Origin: Hyphomicrobium sulfonivorans
GTDB taxonomy: Bacteria > Pseudomonadota > Alphaproteobacteria > Rhizobiales > Hyphomicrobiaceae
Direction: 5' to 3'
Assembly: GCF_013306565.1 (NCBI RefSeq)
Contig: NZ_PZPO01000002.1
Coordinates: forward strand, 260,501 to 324,500
Length of the DNA stretch: 64,000 nucleotides
Shown here: positions 18,671 through 27,704 of the stretch, in pieces
Position numbering within the stretch: the stretch's first letter is position 1
Layout of the letters: each line of letters begins with the position of its first letter
Program-made: the position numbers and the translations under genes
Notes under the pieces: generated by a model
The model's database searches: none
What the model was told of the DNA's origin: nothing
The model's input: only the letters and a program-made list of their open reading frames with translations

Positions 18671-19138
18671 CTAGTCTTTGCAAGTTTCCAAGGCCAGAAG
18701 CAGCTTTATCGGTGCTGAGGCCTCAAACGGAGCCAACCGCAGCAAAGGCAGATTTATGCCCAGCAGGTTCGTGCGCAAGGGCGGATCGGGCAGCCGATCG
18801 ACCTCGGCCGGCGCCGTAAGGTCCACTACCAGCTCAACAAATGCCCACGGCACATAGGGCATCGCAACGATTCCCAGCCCTCGCACCTCCATGCGGCCGG
18901 CCAGGGTGCTGGGCGGTTCAATGCGCAGTCGATTGCCATCGCTCGCCATAACGACCCGGTCGTCGGCAACGAGCTCAGCCGGTGACGGCAACAGCAGGGA
19001 CGGCGGCAGGGTGATACAACGCAATGCCAGATCGGATTTGCCGGCACCTGAAGCGCCGCGAATAAGCGCTGCCCGTCCATCAACCGCGATTGCGGTACCG
19101 TGATGGGTTGCGGGCAGGTGCTCAGGCACGGCGGCCAC
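18671..19138 (-). CDS. hprK: HPr kinase/phosphorylase, short alphaproteobacterial form
   Basis: About 155 residues, only the C-terminal kinase half of the Firmicutes enzyme. The P-loop GASGAGKSDLALR (about residues 28-40) is followed by ELVADDRVVM, the strand RGLGIVAMPYV, and LLGINLPLLRL. It phosphorylates the regulatory serine of HPr. The frame is open to 19282, but the family starts just before the P-loop; GTG codons at 19138 or 19129 fit best and overlap the chvG stop slightly, implying coupling. The N-terminal domain of classical HprK is absent, as is usual in this class. A 190-base gap separates it from EIIA. Confidence 0.88.
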   Translation of the reverse strand: MAAVPEHLPATHHGTAIAVDGRAALIRGASGAGKSDLALRCITLPPSLLLPSPAELVADDRVVMASDGNRLRIEPPSTLAGRMEVRGLGIVAMPYVPWAFVELVVDLTAPAEVDRLPDPPLRTNLLGINLPLLRLAPFEASAPIKLLLALETCKD

Positions 19139-21182
19139 CCGAAGCGCTGCCCCGGTGCGTGGGATTGGCCATCGGCAACCGAACGGTGAACCGGGCGCCG
19201 CATGGCGTGGCATCGGGCACATCATCGGGCCCGGCATTCGACGGATAGCGGTTCTCTGCGAGGATGTCGCCACCGTGCGCAAGCACGATCTCGCGTGAGA
19301 TGCTGAGGCCTAGCCCGGAGTTCTTGCCGCGGCTGGTGTCCGTTGCCGGGCGGTCGGAGTAGAAGCGGTCGAAGATGATTTCCAGACGGTCGGCGGGGAT
19401 GCCGGGGCCTTCATCTTCGACGAAAATTTCAAGGTGCGGGGAGGCGACCCGCGCCAGCACCTTCACGTTGCCGCCTTCGGGCGAAAACGAGATTGCGTTG
19501 TCGATCAGGTTTGTCAGCACCTGTCCGAGCCGGCCTTCATCACCGACGATGTAAAATGCGCCAGAGAAGGGTTCGGCGCCGATTTCCAGAGTTACTCTGC
19601 GGCTGTCATCGCCAATGATGTCGCTGAAAATCGATACGACGTTTTCAAGCATCGTAGGCACATGAACGTGGCGCATTTCCTTGCGCGCCAGTTCGGCATC
19701 GAGCCGCGAAAACTTCGATACGTCGGTGATCAGGCGATTGAGACGCTTCAACTCGTCCTGAATTTGCCCGACCAGATGCATGCGCTGTTCATCGGTCTTG
19801 GCGTAGCCCAGCGATTCAGCGGTGGAGCGTGCGGCGGTAAGCGGATTTTTTAGCTCGTGCGCAACGTCGGCGGCAAATTTCTCGCTGGCCTCGATGCGGC
19901 GGCACAGCGCTCCGGTCATCGCCTGGAATGCTTCGGCCATCTGCGCAACTTCATCGGTGCGGTTGCGATATTGCGGCAGCTGCGTGCGTGCGTCGATGCT
20001 CTGGCTGACGCGTTCGGCGGCAGCGGAAAGGCGGCGGATCGGGCCGGCAACCGTGCGCGCCAGCAACAGCGAAGTCACCACCGAGGCAAGCAGCGCAACG
20101 GCCGCAAAAATCAGAATGATGACGCGTTCTTCGTTGAGGATCTTGTCGATCTGGCCCGGCCGGGTTGAAAGCAACAACACGCCCTGCACTTCGCCGAAGC
20201 GCTTGATCGGCTGAGCAATCGAAACAATCTGCTCGCCCTTGCGGTTGAGCAGCAGCATGCTGGTTTCCTGGCCGGTCAGTGCTTCACGCACTTCCTTGTA
20301 GGCCATGCCGTTGCCGGTGCCGATCTCCTGATAAACCGACAGCGGTTCGCGGAAGAGATAGCGCGTCAGGCGCGTCCAGAAATTCTGCGTTTTGGTTCTG
20401 TCACCGTCCGCGCCGGTCGGCTCATTGCGCAGCGCTTTCCAGCGCGCCAGCGTCTGCTGCGTATCGACGATCAGCGTGCCGTCGCGGCCATAAATCCGTG
20501 CACGCGTGTTCGTCGGTTGAATCAGCTTGCGTACAATTGGCGTCACATCTTCGGGATGGATCGACAGTTCCAGCGATGCCAGTCCGTCGTCGCGGTAACG
20601 CGTTACGGCCGGTGGCGCATCGGGGAGGGAGTCCGGGTCGATGACGATCTGCTCGCGCACGACCTTGGCGTTGCCCGCGATGGCGTCGGCGATGATCTTG
20701 CCTTGCGTGGTCAGCGCTTCGACCTTGGCGTCGATCAGCCAGGTGTGGAACGAGCTTAGATAGAGAATGCCGCCCAGCAGGATGATGAAGCCGAGCAGAT
20801 TCGAGATCAGGATGCGCCGTAGCAAACTGGCAGAAAAGAAGCGCACGATCCGCTGACGGGAAAACCAGGCCTGCAACGGTGCTAATGCACTCGGACGGGA
20901 TGCGGCATCGCCGGCATCGGCAGCCGCTGCCGGAGATCCCAATGCGATTGAAGTGGCGGCGCTGTGAATGAAATTGAATGCGTTGCGCGCAACATTGCCG
21001 ATTGCAGCGGTCATTGGTGAGACTGCCGCATAAACGGCCCTATACATCGCCGTTACTTTGGCTGCGGCAGCGGAAAACACAGGCATGGTCGCGCTCCGGA
21101 CGTCGCCCGCCAGCCCTTGCGGGTTGGCGAACTGATCCGGTGGCAGCGGTTGCTCTTTAGATCGCCCGGATTCGAGCGTCAT
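19122..21182 (-). CDS. chvG: Sensor histidine kinase ChvG (ExoS/BvrS family)
   Basis: About 686 residues. A long cytoplasmic N-terminus is followed by a first membrane helix LISNLLGFIILLGGILYLSSF, a periplasmic stimulus-sensing domain of about 230 residues, a second helix VIILIFAAVALLASVVTSLLLA, HAMP, the H-box FAADVAHELKNPLTAARS, and a HATPase with DNAISFSPEGG, DEGPGIP and NSGLGLSIS. ChvG senses envelope or acid stress and phosphorylates ChvI; in rhizobia and Brucella it is needed for host interaction and envelope control. The ATG at 21182 has GGAGG four bases upstream and lies 14 bases after the chvI stop; a TTG at 21200 is less likely. Confidence 0.95.
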   Translation of the reverse strand: MTLESGRSKEQPLPPDQFANPQGLAGDVRSATMPVFSAAAAKVTAMYRAVYAAVSPMTAAIGNVARNAFNFIHSAATSIALGSPAAAADAGDAASRPSALAPLQAWFSRQRIVRFFSASLLRRILISNLLGFIILLGGILYLSSFHTWLIDAKVEALTTQGKIIADAIAGNAKVVREQIVIDPDSLPDAPPAVTRYRDDGLASLELSIHPEDVTPIVRKLIQPTNTRARIYGRDGTLIVDTQQTLARWKALRNEPTGADGDRTKTQNFWTRLTRYLFREPLSVYQEIGTGNGMAYKEVREALTGQETSMLLLNRKGEQIVSIAQPIKRFGEVQGVLLLSTRPGQIDKILNEERVIILIFAAVALLASVVTSLLLARTVAGPIRRLSAAAERVSQSIDARTQLPQYRNRTDEVAQMAEAFQAMTGALCRRIEASEKFAADVAHELKNPLTAARSTAESLGYAKTDEQRMHLVGQIQDELKRLNRLITDVSKFSRLDAELARKEMRHVHVPTMLENVVSIFSDIIGDDSRRVTLEIGAEPFSGAFYIVGDEGRLGQVLTNLIDNAISFSPEGGNVKVLARVASPHLEIFVEDEGPGIPADRLEIIFDRFYSDRPATDTSRGKNSGLGLSISREIVLAHGGDILAENRYPSNAGPDDVPDATPCGARFTVRLPMANPTHRGSASGGRRA

Positions 21183-21196
21183 CTTCCCTCCGCGCT

Positions 21197-21910
21197 TCAA
21201 GCTTCCTTGAAGCGGTAGCCAACGCCATACAGGGTTTCAATGACGTCGAAGTTGTCATCGACCTGTTTGAACTTTTTGCGCAGGCGCTTGATGTGGCTGT
21301 CGATCGTGCGGTCATCAACGTAGACCTGATCGTCATACGCGGCATCCATCAGCGCGTCACGCGTCTTGACGACGCCGGGGCGTGCGGCAAGTGCCTGCAG
21401 GATCAGAAACTCCGTCACGGTGAGCGTAACGGGCTTGTTGTCCCAGTGGCAGTTGTGGCGCTCGGGATCAAGCTTCAGCTTGCCGCGCTCCAGGATACGT
21501 GCCGCTTCCGTTTCAGTTACAGCCGCCGGATCCTTCGGCTGGAAGCGACGCAGAACCGCTTTCACCCGTTCAACGACGAGACGCTGCGAGAACGGCTTGG
21601 CGACGTAATCGTCGGCGCCCATCTTCAAGCCGAACAGTTCGTCGATCTCTTCGTCCTTGGAGGTGAGGAAGATGACCGGCATGTCGGAGCGTTGGCGGAT
21701 TCGACGCAGAAGTTCCATGCCATCCATACGCGGCATCTTGATATCGAAGATGCCGAGATCGGCGGGATCTTCGGTCAAGGCTTCCAGTGCGGACACGCCG
21801 TCGTTATACGTGCGTACCTTGTAGCCTTCGGCCTCAAGCGCCATACGTAGCGATGTGAGAATGTTCCGCTCGTCATCAACCAGCGCGATCGTGCTTTTTT
21901 CTTTCATCAT
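21197..21910 (-). CDS. chvI: Response regulator ChvI (OmpR family)
   Basis: 237 residues. Receiver domain with acidic pair VDDERN, phospho-Asp in [17 protein letters not shown], Thr in PVIFLTSKD and Lys in VAKPFS. The C-terminal winged helix ends [34 protein letters not shown], the OmpR-type DNA-reading segment. It is the partner of ChvG, encoded 14 bases downstream. The promoter must lie in the 136 bases before it, shared with the divergent HugZ-like gene. Confidence 0.97.
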   Translation of the reverse strand: MMKEKSTIALVDDERNILTSLRMALEAEGYKVRTYNDGVSALEALTEDPADLGIFDIKMPRMDGMELLRRIRQRSDMPVIFLTSKDEEIDELFGLKMGADDYVAKPFSQRLVVERVKAVLRRFQPKDPAAVTETEAARILERGKLKLDPERHNCHWDNKPVTLTVTEFLILQALAARPGVVKTRDALMDAAYDDQVYVDDRTIDSHIKRLRKKFKQVDDNFDVIETLYGVGYRFKEA

Positions 21911-22046
21911 GTCCCGACCCTGCGGCAGAGTACCACCCCGCCGCGCTTTATGGCTCCAAGGTGTATCAATTGTGGCAGAGCCAATTTCGTGATTTCTGCC
22001 TGAACGTTATCTGAATAGCTTGTCCACAGGAAGCGGGGGAGCGCCC

Positions 22047-22805
22047 ATGTCTGTTGAAGAGCCTGCAAAACAGCCGTCTTTTTCCGATATTAAGGAAACC
22101 GATGTGCTGGCGCGAACAATAATCAGATCAGCGATGAAGGGTTCGCTCGCGACGCTGCTGACGCCGGGCAGCCATCCATATGCTTCGCTGCTGCTGACAG
22201 CAACAACGGCCGATGGAACGCCTATTTTCCTGATCTCCAAGCTGGCGCTGCATACCCGGAATCTGCTGGAAGATGCGCGCGCTAGCCTGTTGATCGACGC
22301 GACCGGAACTGAGGCCGATCCCATGCAGGGCTCGCGAATCACGCTGGTCGGCGAGGCGCGGCCCGTGACGGACGAATCGGTTGCGCGCCGTTTTCTGGCC
22401 CGCCATCCAAGTGCAGCGGGCTATGCGAGCTTCCCTGATTTCTCGTTTTATACGCTGCAGGTCGAAACCGCCCACTACATTGGCGGCTTCGGGCGCATCT
22501 TCGATCTTCCGCGCGAGCAATTGCTCGTCGACCTGTCTGGAGCGGAGGCTCTGGTGGAGGCCGAGCAGGGCATCGTGTCTCACATGAACGAAGATCACGC
22601 CGATGCGATCGGGCTTTATGCCACGCAGCTTCTCGGCGCTCCTGCCGGCGATTGGCGCATGACTGGCGTCGACCCGGAAGGCTGCGATCTTGTGCTTGGC
22701 GCCCGTGCGCTACGCCTGCGGTTTGCGGCGCGTGTCAGCAATGGCGATGAAGTCCGCAAGGAGCTGGTGCGTCTCGTTGGCGTCGCGCGCGATCAGGCTG
22801 CGTAA
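22047..22805 (+). CDS. HugZ-type haem utilisation / pyridoxamine oxidase-fold protein
   Basis: 252 residues in two parts: an N-terminal split-barrel flavin/haem-binding domain (KGSLATLLTPGSHPYASLL, TPIFLISKLALHTRNL, DARASLLID) and a C-terminal DUF2470 domain beginning EQGIVSHMNEDHADAIGLYA. This pair is found in HugZ and related haem-degradation or haem-storage proteins; many homologues have no tested activity. The ATG at 22047 has GGGGGAG upstream. It is transcribed away from chvI and ends at a bidirectional terminator shared with pyrE. Confidence 0.82.
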   Translation: MSVEEPAKQPSFSDIKETDVLARTIIRSAMKGSLATLLTPGSHPYASLLLTATTADGTPIFLISKLALHTRNLLEDARASLLIDATGTEADPMQGSRITLVGEARPVTDESVARRFLARHPSAAGYASFPDFSFYTLQVETAHYIGGFGRIFDLPREQLLVDLSGAEALVEAEQGIVSHMNEDHADAIGLYATQLLGAPAGDWRMTGVDPEGCDLVLGARALRLRFAARVSNGDEVRKELVRLVGVARDQAA

Positions 22806-22824
22806 TCAAAGCCAGTTAGAAGTC

Positions 22825-22858
22825 TTTTAGAGCCGCATCGAATAGAGCGGCTCTAAAA
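22825..22858. terminator. Bidirectional intrinsic terminator
   Basis: Perfect 12-bp inverted repeat TTTTAGAGCCGC / GCGGCTCTAAAA with a 10-base loop, giving a stem plus T tract on both strands. It lies between the converging HugZ-like gene and pyrE. Confidence 0.88.
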
Positions 22859-22902
22859 CACTTGCAGAACGCGATTGCGGAAGCTTCTTGCTCCGCACCG
22901 GA

Positions 22903-23478
22903 TCAGTTCCGGAAATCATCCAGCGTCAGGATGGCCGTGAGCGTGAGGCCAGCGGCTGCAAATGCCGCGCCCGCGCCGTCCAGTCGATCGACGATCGTCA
23001 CGACGCCGACGACATCGGCTCCCTCATCGCGCACGTTTTGCGCGGCTTTCACCGCCGAACCGCCGGTGGTGGTTACGTCTTCCACGATCACCACGCGCTT
23101 GCCCTTCAGCGTCTCGCCGGCGGGCAGCCCTTCAATCAGGCTCTGGGTACCATGGTCCTTGGCCTGCTTGCGGACGAAGAACGCCCCGACCGGCTGTTCC
23201 GTGGTGTGGCTGACGGCTGTTACCGCCGCAGCGATGGGTACTGCGCCCATCTCCAGGCCACCGACGAAATCCGGCTTCAGCTCCGCGATCGAGTCCAGGA
23301 TCAGGGTGGCGATCAGGTGCGCGCCTTCGGCGTCCAGCATCGTTGGCTTCAAATTGAAATAGTAGGTTGAGATCTTGCCCGAGGCCAATTTGATCTCGCG
23401 CCCCGACTGAAACGAGCGACGCTTAATAATTTCAATGAGTTGCGCCTTGAGCGCCGCTCTGTTCGCATCAGTTGCCAT
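22903..23478 (-). CDS. pyrE: Orotate phosphoribosyltransferase
   Basis: Transfers phosphoribose from PRPP to orotate in UMP synthesis. The PRPP-binding motif is VVIVEDVTTTGGSAVKAA; also visible are SGREIKLASGKISTYYFNLKP and VGGLEMGAVPIAAAV, which form the orotate site and family core. The ATG at 23478 gives MATDANRAAL and 191 residues, the expected size; the additional 22 codons upstream lack family similarity. Monocistronic, ending at the bidirectional terminator. Confidence 0.96.
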   Translation of the reverse strand: MATDANRAALKAQLIEIIKRRSFQSGREIKLASGKISTYYFNLKPTMLDAEGAHLIATLILDSIAELKPDFVGGLEMGAVPIAAAVTAVSHTTEQPVGAFFVRKQAKDHGTQSLIEGLPAGETLKGKRVVIVEDVTTTGGSAVKAAQNVRDEGADVVGVVTIVDRLDGAGAAFAAAGLTLTAILTLDDFRN

Positions 23479-23636
23479 CGTGCCGCGCCCTCCGCCGGAA
23501 ATTCCACCGCTTGCGCAATCGCTTAAGTGCGGTATCAGTGTCAACCCCGCACGGCGCGTCCTGGCGGATTTCCCAGCATTGTGGGCTAAAGCTTGCGCTT
23601 AACAGGCAGTCCACCGGTTCGGTTGCCTGACCGCTC

Positions 23637-25454
23637 ATGAGCACATCGGTTTCAGTCCTGCAGCGCCTTGAGCGTGATACGGTTCGCCTGCTCGATTTTC
23701 TGGCGTTGAGGCCGGGGCTTGCGGCGCTGGTGCTCGGCGCGCTGGCGCTGTTTGTCTACCTGCCCGGCGTCATCATGCTTTCGCCCGTAGATCGCACCGA
23801 GGTGATCTACACCCTGACATCCCAGAAGATGCTGGCGCAGGACACTGCTATCGACGCCAGCTTCGACGGCGAGCATTTTCAATTCCGCCCCATCGGCATT
23901 TACTGGTTTCAGATCGCGGCCGGCAAACTGCTCGGCGAATGGAGCTGGGACGACGTCATCACCTACCGTCTGCCGTCACTGCTTGGCGGTGTCCTCGCGG
24001 TCGTCGCGTTGTGGTGGCTGAGTCGGCCGTTGATAGGGCCGCGTCGCGCCATTATCGCCGCCGCGCTGTTTGCCGTTTCGCCGATCGTCGCGCTGCAGGC
24101 GACGTTAGCGATACCGGAAGGGCCGCTGCTGCTGACCATCGTCATCACGCAGCTTTGCCTGATGCGGATCTACGCAAGCGAGCCGCAGGAAAACCGGCAC
24201 GAGTTGTGGCTGGCGATGGGGTTCTGGGTTGCGCAGGGTGTCAGCATCCTGCTCAACGCGCTGGCGGTGCCGATCCTGTCGCTGGTCACCGTCGTGCTGC
24301 TCTATGTGTTTGACCGCAGGCTTGACTGGTTGCGGCGCCTGCGTCCCCTCATCGGCGTGCTGCTGATGTGCGCTATTGCGGCGCCGTGGCTTCTGATCCG
24401 CGCCCATTTCGATGGCGGCGTTCCCTTCGCCGGCATGTCCTGGGACAAGTTCATCCGTGCCCTTGGCGGTGCGCAGAACATGAAGTGGCACGCCGCGCCG
24501 CTCACGTTCACGCTGGCCATTTTGCTGGGTACATTGCCGGCCGCGATCTTCCTTTTTCCAGCGCTTCGCAACCTTTGGCAGACGCGCAGTCTTGCCGTCG
24601 AGCGCTTCCTGTTCGCATGGATCGTCGGCTACTGGCTCTATCTGGAGCTGATTGCATCGAAGCCCGCGCTGTACACCGTGCAGGCAATTTTCCCGGCCAT
24701 TGCATTGGCGATTGCGCTTGTCATCGATCCGACGCGCTCACCATCGCAGGCGCAGGCGAATACCGGCCAGGGGCTGATCGTGCCGCCGCAAACCCTGCGC
24801 ATGCCGTGGTGGCTGGTCGCAATCGGATTGTCAGGCATTTACATCGGCGGTCTGTGGCTCGCCGGTGCTGTCTTCGACTGGACGATTGCACTGGTCATTG
24901 CGGTCGTTGCCGCGATGCTGACGCTTTCCGCCGCCGCAATCCTGCGCAACTACGCCACTGCCTGGTTTGCTGCAGCGGTTAGTGGCTTTGCGCTGTTCAT
25001 CCCCTCCACATTCGCGCTCGTGATGCCGCACATGGAAATTGGCTGGCCCGCGCAACGCATGGAGGAAGCGCTCGCCCCGTTGCGCCGCTGCGTCTCTGGC
25101 CCGGTTGGGGTGATCGGTTTCCGCGAACCATCGGCCACCTTCGCATTCGGCCGCACCGCCTATTCCAACATCCCGGCGGTGGCGGACTGGATGGCGGCCG
25201 GCGATAACGCCATCGCGCTGGTGGACGACCGCTGGCAGCCCGATCTCGATGAAGCGTTGGCCGCGCGCAAAACCAGCAAGCCGCAGCGGCTGGGCTGCAT
25301 CGAAACCTTCAACGTCATGCGCGGCTGCCCGTTGCATTTCTCCATTTATGCGGCTGGGCGTGAAAAGCTCGACCCTGAATGCCAGCTTAGCGAGGAATAC
25401 GCCTGCACCCGCCCACTGCCTGCGCAGGCAGATCCGGATTCCCGCTGCCGTTGA
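23637..25454 (+). CDS. ArnT-like integral-membrane glycosyltransferase (GT83 / PMT family)
   Basis: 605 residues with about 11-12 hydrophobic helices, beginning AALVLGALALFVYLPGVIML. The first outer loop carries MLSPVDRTEVIY, at the place of the acidic catalytic motif of dolichyl-phosphate-mannose and ArnT transferases, followed by FQFRPIGIYWFQIAAGKLLGE, typical of the family. Such enzymes move a sugar from a polyprenyl-phosphate donor to lipid A or another outer acceptor. The final 150 residues form a soluble periplasmic domain with several Cys. Donor and acceptor cannot be told from sequence, and no arnBCD genes are nearby. Confidence 0.8.
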   Translation: MSTSVSVLQRLERDTVRLLDFLALRPGLAALVLGALALFVYLPGVIMLSPVDRTEVIYTLTSQKMLAQDTAIDASFDGEHFQFRPIGIYWFQIAAGKLLGEWSWDDVITYRLPSLLGGVLAVVALWWLSRPLIGPRRAIIAAALFAVSPIVALQATLAIPEGPLLLTIVITQLCLMRIYASEPQENRHELWLAMGFWVAQGVSILLNALAVPILSLVTVVLLYVFDRRLDWLRRLRPLIGVLLMCAIAAPWLLIRAHFDGGVPFAGMSWDKFIRALGGAQNMKWHAAPLTFTLAILLGTLPAAIFLFPALRNLWQTRSLAVERFLFAWIVGYWLYLELIASKPALYTVQAIFPAIALAIALVIDPTRSPSQAQANTGQGLIVPPQTLRMPWWLVAIGLSGIYIGGLWLAGAVFDWTIALVIAVVAAMLTLSAAAILRNYATAWFAAAVSGFALFIPSTFALVMPHMEIGWPAQRMEEALAPLRRCVSGPVGVIGFREPSATFAFGRTAYSNIPAVADWMAAGDNAIALVDDRWQPDLDEALAARKTSKPQRLGCIETFNVMRGCPLHFSIYAAGREKLDPECQLSEEYACTRPLPAQADPDSRCR

Positions 25455-25609
25455 ATATCCGTTTACGGCTTCCGCGCGAGGCTGTCGCTTGAGTGCGTCA
25501 GTTGCGTACGGTATGCCGAGCCCCAATATGCACTGCACTTTAATACTGCACCCGGCCGCCCATCTGACGGCCTATCCGCGCCCAACACCCAAATCGAGAA
25601 AGCCTGCCC

Positions 25610-26326
25610 ATGGCCTCCCAGCAATTCAATCCCGAGCAGCCGCCTGAGCTGGTCGTTTCGCAGTGGTTCAACACGGAGCCGCTTTCCCTGAAGGCGCTTA
25701 AGGGCAAAGTGGTGGTGCTGGTTGCATTCCAGATGCAGTGCGCCGGATCGCTGCGCCACGCGCTGCCGCAGGCCACGCGCATTGCGCGCGCCTTTACGCC
25801 GGAAGAGGTGGCGGTCGTCGGCCTGCACATGGTGTTTGAGAACCACAAGGATATGGCGCCGGAACATCTGGCGGAGTTCCTGAAGACAGAACACATCGAC
25901 ATCCCTGTTGCAGTCGATGCTCACTCCGCTGATGGTTTGCCGCAGACCATGGAAGCCTACGGCATGCAGGGCACGCCCACCGTTCTGGTGTTCGACCGCC
26001 AGGGCCGTCTGCGCCGCCATTATCTGGGCGCGGTGGATGACGTGCGCCTCGGCGCTGAGATCATGGCGCTGTGCATCGAAGATCGCGATGCCCCGCGCGA
26101 GCAGGCCGTGGCGATTGAACAAAAGCTGCATGCGGCGCTGGTTGATCCGAACGAGCATCACCACGACCATGATGGCGGGTGCTGTGGTGGTCATCACGAC
26201 CATGACCACGGGCACAGTCACGATCACGGTCACGAGGGCGGCTGCTGCGGCGGACACGACCACTCGCACGACCATGGTCACAAACATGAGCACGCTCACG
26301 GCGAAGGCTGCGGCTGCAAGCACTAA
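25610..26326 (+). CDS. Redoxin-fold protein with a C-terminal His/Cys metal-binding tail
   Basis: 238 residues, no signal peptide, so probably cytoplasmic. Residues 1 to about 165 look like a thioredoxin/redoxin fold: GKVVVLVAFQMQCAGSLRHALPQ at the active-site position, then VAVVGLHMVFENHKDM and the cis-Pro loop MQGTPTVLVFDRQGRLRRHYLG. Only one cysteine (Cys44) remains where TlpA-type proteins have CxxC, so it may work as a one-Cys peroxidase or have lost redox activity. Residues 183-238 are a tail with 21 His and 6 Cys arranged in two GGCCGGH(H)DH.. units and ending GCGCKH, like the metal-storage tails of HypB or SlyD. It stands alone and ends at a probable terminator. Confidence 0.75.
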   Translation: MASQQFNPEQPPELVVSQWFNTEPLSLKALKGKVVVLVAFQMQCAGSLRHALPQATRIARAFTPEEVAVVGLHMVFENHKDMAPEHLAEFLKTEHIDIPVAVDAHSADGLPQTMEAYGMQGTPTVLVFDRQGRLRRHYLGAVDDVRLGAEIMALCIEDRDAPREQAVAIEQKLHAALVDPNEHHHDHDGGCCGGHHDHDHGHSHDHGHEGGCCGGHDHSHDHGHKHEHAHGEGCGCKH

Positions 26327-26338
26327 GCAACAACGGAG

Positions 26339-26393
26339 CGGGGCAAGTTCGCGCCGATGCGCAACGCAAAATCCGCGCTGCTGCCCCGTTTTT
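26339..26393 (+). terminator. Probable intrinsic terminator
   Basis: CGGGGCA / TGCCCCG arms (26339-26345 and 26382-26388) with a long GC-rich inner loop that can pair further, followed by five T. It lies just after the His-rich redoxin gene. Confidence 0.55.
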
Positions 26394-26526
26394 CCGCCAC
26401 CGTCTTTAATTCGCCGCCCGAATCACGCGATGGTCGCCGATGCAAGTCATCGGCGGCGCGCCCATGGCTGCAGCCCGTTGCGTGCGGGTTCTCTGGGGCT
26501 GGCGCGCCAAGCCGGAGTGAGCGGCA

Positions 26527-27456
26527 ATGGCTGACGACGTGGCGGACATCGAAGACACAATGACATCCGAGGCTGATGTAAAGCCGCGTGAATCAGCGCG
26601 CGCGACGTTCGAGAAGAAAACCATCGCGCTCGTCTATGATTTCGACGGCACGCTGTCACCGCGGCCGATGCAGGACTATGCGTTCCTGCCGCAGATCGGA
26701 ATCGATCCGGAAGAATTCTGGCGGGAATCCAATGAGATTGCGCGACAGGAAGGTGCCGACGGTCTCATCTCATACATGCGGTTGATGTATCGCAAGGCGA
26801 AGGAAAAAGGCATCCGCATCGACCGAGAGGATCTTGTCGCGCAGGGCAAGAAGGTTGAGCTGTTCCCCGGCGTCGAAGAATGGTTCGAAGAGATCAACAA
26901 CTACATCAAGCTGAAGTCCGAGACGCATGGCGTTTCACTACGCCATTATATCGTGTCGGCCGGCCTTACCGAGATCATCGAAGGCACCAGCATCTACAAG
27001 CGTTTTCACAATGTTTTCGCGTCGGAATACTGGTTCGACGCTTACGATTTGCCGTACCCTAAGCGCGTCATCACCGACACCGGCAAAACGCAGTATCTGT
27101 TCCGCATCAACAAGGGCATCGAGGATCTCGGCCAGGGCATCAACGAGCACATGGACGAGAGCAAGCGACCGATTCCGTTCTCGAACATGATCTATTTCGG
27201 CGACGGCGATACGGATGTGCCGTCGATGGCGGTGATGCGCAAGAACGGCGGCTACGCCATCGCCGTGCACCGGCCGGGTAAGGCGCGCAAGAAATGCGTT
27301 GATCTGTTCAAGGCCAAGCGCTGCGATTTCTTTGCGCCTGCCGATTACCGTCGCGGCTCAGACCTCTTCAAGCGCACATGCCTGCTGCTTGATCGCGTGC
27401 TGGCGGACATCCGTGTGCAGGAAGAAATGTGGCGCCTCAATCGCGATGTGAAATGA
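26527..27456 (+). CDS. HAD-family phosphohydrolase
   Basis: 309 residues. The nucleophile motif DFDGTLSP has the paired Asp38 and Asp40; motif II is in HYIVSAGLTEIIEGT, and the last acidic motif is MIYFGDGDTDVPSMAVM. The cap between them is alpha-helical, like phosphoserine phosphatase-type HADs. The substrate cannot be inferred. A short N-terminal extension (MADDVADIEDTMTSEADV) is acidic and probably disordered. The ATG at 26527 follows GGAGTGAG. Flanks give no functional hint. Confidence 0.8.
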   Translation: MADDVADIEDTMTSEADVKPRESARATFEKKTIALVYDFDGTLSPRPMQDYAFLPQIGIDPEEFWRESNEIARQEGADGLISYMRLMYRKAKEKGIRIDREDLVAQGKKVELFPGVEEWFEEINNYIKLKSETHGVSLRHYIVSAGLTEIIEGTSIYKRFHNVFASEYWFDAYDLPYPKRVITDTGKTQYLFRINKGIEDLGQGINEHMDESKRPIPFSNMIYFGDGDTDVPSMAVMRKNGGYAIAVHRPGKARKKCVDLFKAKRCDFFAPADYRRGSDLFKRTCLLLDRVLADIRVQEEMWRLNRDVK

Positions 27457-27704
27457 CGCCCGGCACACTGAACGTCCGTCATTGTGGATATTGCTGCATC
27501 GGCCCATTTGCGGCGCGCCGTTTCAGCTAAGGTTGATGCAACGATTCTGCGCGCTTTCACGCAGCTATCCGGCGGCATAGTTCGGCCGCATGCGCCATCT
27601 CAGTCTGTCGAAGTCTCTCGTACGTGTTCGATGCGTCCAAGGCGCGATACCGAACGCACGAATGTGCTCTTGCATGTCGCACGGGGGCACGTCGCATTGG
27701 GGGG

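Noticed and set aside
26155-26320. DNA repeat array in the His-rich tail
   Set aside because: The CAC/GAC/CAT repetition is codon repetition for His-Asp within a coding sequence, not a CRISPR or a tandem repeat locus.
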